The notes below the pieces were generated by a model, which saw only the letters and a list, made by a program, of their open reading frames with translations, was not told the DNA's origin and made no database searches. 64,000 nucleotides of DNA from RGIG6353 sp045660745 (GTDB lineage: Bacteria; Bacillota; Clostridia; Oscillospirales; SIG627): assembly GCA_045660745.1 (NCBI GenBank), contig JAZREJ010000024.1, positions 1 to 64,000 of the forward strand, in the 5' to 3' direction. Shown piece after piece: positions 61,435 through 64,000 of the stretch. Position numbers and translations under genes: made by a program. The stretch's first letter is position 1; every line of letters begins with the position of its first letter.

Positions 61435-62295
61435 ATGGACAAAAAGAATGAAATAGTATTTGAAAAAGAAGATTTCAGAATAATTGTTATTCCTGACAGA
61501 ATCTCAAGGATAGACAGTGTTGCGGATTTTTACAAGGTGTTTCACGAAGAAATAGAGATAAAGTATTTTATCGAGGGCAGCTCTACTCTTCACATCGGCA
61601 ATGAGAGTGTTGTTACAGAGCCGGGTGATATCGTTGTTATAAATCCGTTTGAATTTCACTCAACGGTAAATTATGCGGAAGAAAAAGGCAAGTATCATCT
61701 TTTGATGATCGGACTTGACTTCTTTTCGGGGGAAAGCAGTCTTCTTGATTTGAGATACCTTTTTATGAACGAAAGAGGAAGGATCGAAACTCTTATAAGA
61801 AACGATAAATATCTTTCGGGTATTATCCTTCGTATAGTTGAGGAGATAAAAGAAAAGGGCAAGTACTATGAGTTATCTGTCAAAGCCCTCGTTCTTGATA
61901 TGTTTACCCGACTTTTCAGGCTGTATAAGGATACTCGTCCTGCAAAGCACCCGTCCGATAAAAGCCTTAAGTATTACGAGGTGATATATCCCGCAATAAA
62001 GATGATACGGGAAAACTGTTCTGTGAATTATACAGTGGATGAGCTTGCCGTGGCTTGCGGTGTCAGCAAATGTCACTTTTGCAGAATATTTAAGGAATCT
62101 ACCTCAATGAGCGCCATTGAGTACAGAAACGAGTACAGATTGCAGATAGCCGGAGTTTTGATAAAAACCACAGCAAAGAGCATCAGCGAGATTTCTTTGC
62201 AGTGCGGCTTTGACGATATGGCGTATTTTTCGAGATGCTATAAAAAAAGATTTGGTCATTCACCAATGCGTGACCGAGCAATATTGTCCAAATAA
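61435..62295 (+). CDS. AraC-family transcriptional regulator
   Basis: 286 residues. Cupin sensor (IKYFIEGSSTLHIGNESVVTEPGDIVVINPFEFHS) and two helix-turn-helix units (YTVDELAVACGVSKCHFCRIFKESTSMSAIEY and KSISEISLQCGFDDMAYFSRCYKKRFGHSPMRDR). It stands just upstream of the amidohydrolase-aminotransferase pair and may control it, but a terminator lies between, so it is its own unit. Confidence 0.9.
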   Translation: MDKKNEIVFEKEDFRIIVIPDRISRIDSVADFYKVFHEEIEIKYFIEGSSTLHIGNESVVTEPGDIVVINPFEFHSTVNYAEEKGKYHLLMIGLDFFSGESSLLDLRYLFMNERGRIETLIRNDKYLSGIILRIVEEIKEKGKYYELSVKALVLDMFTRLFRLYKDTRPAKHPSDKSLKYYEVIYPAIKMIRENCSVNYTVDELAVACGVSKCHFCRIFKESTSMSAIEYRNEYRLQIAGVLIKTTAKSISEISLQCGFDDMAYFSRCYKKRFGHSPMRDRAILSK

Positions 62296-62328
62296 AAATC
62301 AATGCAGTGCATTGATTTTTATTTTTTT
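62294..62328 (+). terminator. Terminator after the AraC gene
   Basis: AAAAATCAATGCA and TGCATTGATTTTT pair over 13 bases with a one-base centre, followed by more T; in RNA the centre must open to a small loop. Confidence 0.75.
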
Positions 62329-62363
62329 GTGATTTATAATGATTTTGTAAGGAGGCGCAAATT

Positions 62364-63260
62364 ATGGACAGTGTTAAAAGAATAGATATACACGCTCACG
62401 TTACCGCATTCCCCGAGTATGCTCCCGACTGCAAGTGGCAGGGACGCTTTTGCTCGGCAGAGGAGGTAATTGAGCATTATGATAAGCTTAATATAGAAAA
62501 GGGAGTCATACTCCCGCTGAATGCGGCAGAAGGTCAGATGACGCCTATGACGTCTGAAGGCGCAAAATATGTATCTGATAAATATCCCGAAAGATTTTTG
62601 TGGTTCTGCAGTATAGACCCTCGTGCATTACAGAATAATCCCGACTGTGATTTGTCACCGCTTTTCGAGCATTATAAGAAGCTTGGTGCTAAGGGTGTTG
62701 GCGAATTGACCTGTCAGCTGTACGCAGATGACCCGATGGTTGATAATCTTTTTTTCTATGCCGAAAAGTACGAAATGCCTGTACTTATTCATATTCATAC
62801 AAAGTTCGGAGGAAGCTACGGACTCGTTGACGAAGCGGGACTTCCGAGAATCGAGAAAATGCTTCAAAAGCATCCGAAGCTTCAGCTTATCGGACATTCA
62901 CAGGCGTTCTGGTGCGAAATATCAAACGATTGCCCCGAGGAGCAGAGAGGCGGTGCCCCGAAAGGAAAGGTAACAGAGGGAAGAATAGCCGAACTTCTGC
63001 GCAAATACCCCAATCTTTGGTGCGACATATCTGCGGGCAGCGGATGGAATGCACTGGCACGCGACCCGGATTATGCCGAAAGGTTTCTTGAAGAGTTTTC
63101 AGACAGAATACTCTACGGATGTGATATTTGTGCGGTGGCAAACACACATCAGTATCTTATGGATGACTTTTTGCGTAAGATGTACGCTGAAAAAAGGCTC
63201 AGCCATGAGACGTGGCGTAAGATAGCAAGAGAAAACGCGATTAAACTACTCAAATTATAA
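62364..63260 (+). CDS. Amidohydrolase family 2 (TIM-barrel) protein
   Basis: 298 residues after AAGGAGG. It starts RIDIHAHVTAFPEY (HxH metal motif) and has PVLIHIHTKFGG, QLIGHSQAFW and ILYGCDICAVANT, whose Asp is the usual catalytic residue. Members hydrolyse or decarboxylate small ring acids. The partner aminotransferase suggests an aminated sugar or cyclitol. The last seven codons are part of a 33-base tandem duplication. Confidence 0.82.
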   Translation: MDSVKRIDIHAHVTAFPEYAPDCKWQGRFCSAEEVIEHYDKLNIEKGVILPLNAAEGQMTPMTSEGAKYVSDKYPERFLWFCSIDPRALQNNPDCDLSPLFEHYKKLGAKGVGELTCQLYADDPMVDNLFFYAEKYEMPVLIHIHTKFGGSYGLVDEAGLPRIEKMLQKHPKLQLIGHSQAFWCEISNDCPEEQRGGAPKGKVTEGRIAELLRKYPNLWCDISAGSGWNALARDPDYAERFLEEFSDRILYGCDICAVANTHQYLMDDFLRKMYAEKRLSHETWRKIARENAIKLLKL

Positions 63261-63303
63261 GGAGAAAAAACGATTAAACTACTCAAATTATAAGGAGAAA
63301 AAA
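63238..63303 (+). repeat. 33-base tandem duplication at a gene junction
   Basis: Two perfect copies (63238-63270 and 63271-63303) begin CGATTAAACTACTCAAATTA and end TAAGGAGAAAAAA. Copy 1 contains the last codons and stop of the amidohydrolase and a ribosome binding site; copy 2 repeats them and provides the site actually used by the next ATG. Confidence 0.95.
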
Positions 63304-63304
63304 C

Positions 63305-64000
63305 ATGGAAAAACTCGCATTACTTGGTGGAACTCCGACAATAGAAAAAGAAAAAATACCGAAAGACCTTTTTAAATGGCCTATCATTACGGAAGAGGAT
63401 GAAGAGGCAGCACTCGACGTTATCCGTAACAACAAGTTTTCAACTCTTGATATTACAACCAAATTTCAGGATGAGTTTGCCGCATGGCAGGGAAGAGAAT
63501 ACGCTATCGCATATTGTAACGGTACGGCAGCCCTTACCGCCGCAATGTACGCTATAGGACTTGGCAATGGTGACGAAATTATCTGCCCTACCAAGACATA
63601 TTGGGGAAGTGTTTCTCAGGCAATAAACTTTGGTGCTTCAGCCGTATTTTGTAATATCGACGAGCATTTGAGTCTTGACCCCGATGACCTTGAAAGGTGT
63701 ATCACCCCTAAAACCAAGGCTATAATGGTGGTTCATTATTACTCTTATCCTTGCGATATGGATAAGATAATGCCTATAGCAAAGAAGTATAACCTTAAGG
63801 TTATTGAGGATGTTTCACACGCACACGGCGCAATGTATAAGGGACGCAAGGTCGGTACCTTCGGAGACGTTGCCGCGATGTCTATGATGAGTCAGAAGTC
63901 GTTTGCGGCAGGCGAGCTTGGTATGCTTGTAACCGACGATAGAATTTGCTACGAACGCGCTATGGCTTTCGGTCATTACGAGAGAAACAACGAGGCTTAT
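63305..64000 (+). CDS. DegT/DnrJ/EryC1/StrS-family aminotransferase, 5' part
   Basis: 232 residues are visible and the gene runs off the window. Start ATG 63305 after AAGGAG. It has GGTPTIEKEKIPK, REYAIAYCNGTAALTAAMYAIGLGNGDEIICPT, VIEDVSHAHGA and MSMMSQKSFAAGELGM. The PLP-binding lysine is probably the one in MSQKSFAAGELG. These enzymes transfer an amino group to keto sugars in surface glycan or antibiotic synthesis. Confidence 0.88.
   Translation, partial: MEKLALLGGTPTIEKEKIPKDLFKWPIITEEDEEAALDVIRNNKFSTLDITTKFQDEFAAWQGREYAIAYCNGTAALTAAMYAIGLGNGDEIICPTKTYWGSVSQAINFGASAVFCNIDEHLSLDPDDLERCITPKTKAIMVVHYYSYPCDMDKIMPIAKKYNLKVIEDVSHAHGAMYKGRKVGTFGDVAAMSMMSQKSFAAGELGMLVTDDRICYERAMAFGHYERNNEAY

Overview
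The window looks like a piece of chromosome from an anaerobic, spore-forming, Gram-positive Clostridia-type gut bacterium. I infer this from germination and sporulation genes (GerW/YtfJ, a SpoVB-type flippase, a broken SigG-like sigma factor), the order M50 protease-scpA-scpB-DUF2953-gerW-dac-rluB, radical SAM proteins, a clostripain-type lipoprotein, strong AGGAGG ribosome binding sites and classical -35/-10 promoters. I cannot name a species; an uncultured Oscillospirales or Christensenellales relative would fit.

Layout. 1-55: 5' end of an IS1182-like transposase. 414-7100: core genes (radical SAM activase-like protein, SpoU methyltransferase, then the long M50-scpA-scpB-DUF2953-gerW-dac-rluB operon). 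7198-7544: tmRNA (ssrA) with tag ANDNLAYAA. 7545-15700: accessory region built at the ssrA 3' end. The ssrA terminal sequence, each time followed by its own terminator hairpin, recurs at about 7720, 10534, 15259 and 15427. These copies bound small satellite units and two gene cassettes: an AT-rich one with a HEPN/AbiU2-like protein plus a secreted trypsin-like lipoprotein, and one with an AraC regulator, a GH29 fucosidase and a GH106-like enzyme. Two branched arrays of short hairpins accompany the satellites. An M81 metallopeptidase gene follows.

17269-38282: an EF-G/TetM-like GTPase fused to a Rae1/YacP-type NYN nuclease; an AEC transporter; a ferredoxin-type aldo/keto reductase; an operon of two duplicated glutamine amidotransferases plus a GNAT-like protein; an ABC exporter; two glycosidase-like genes; a clostripain-family lipoprotein; nagA-nagB with a divergent AraC regulator; a MOP flippase; and the truncated sigma gene.

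38363-61257: mostly housekeeping. YajC; BrkB; a DMT transporter; uvrB-uvrA-(TIGR03960)-(TIGR03936)-yfbR-gph in one tight run; metG-tatD; rpe; lnt; rsmA; a phosphoesterase-fucU-ribF-DacF-like run; and three small proteins. Two of the small ones (49243-49395 and 54179-54331) needed start-site work or lie below usual ORF cut-offs. 61435-64000: AraC regulator, amidohydrolase and a DegT-type aminotransferase that runs off the end.

The sugar genes (GH29, GH106-like, MGH1-like, TIM-barrel protein, FucU, NagA/NagB) point to use of host or plant glycans rich in fucose/rhamnose and N-acetylglucosamine. The most unusual items are the ssrA 3' accretion region with its hairpin arrays, the GTPase-nuclease fusion, the truncated sigma factor and a D,D-peptidase homologue that has lost its KTG motif. 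Start codons were re-chosen from ribosome binding sites where indicated; coordinates of terminators and repeats were counted by hand and may be off by one or two bases.
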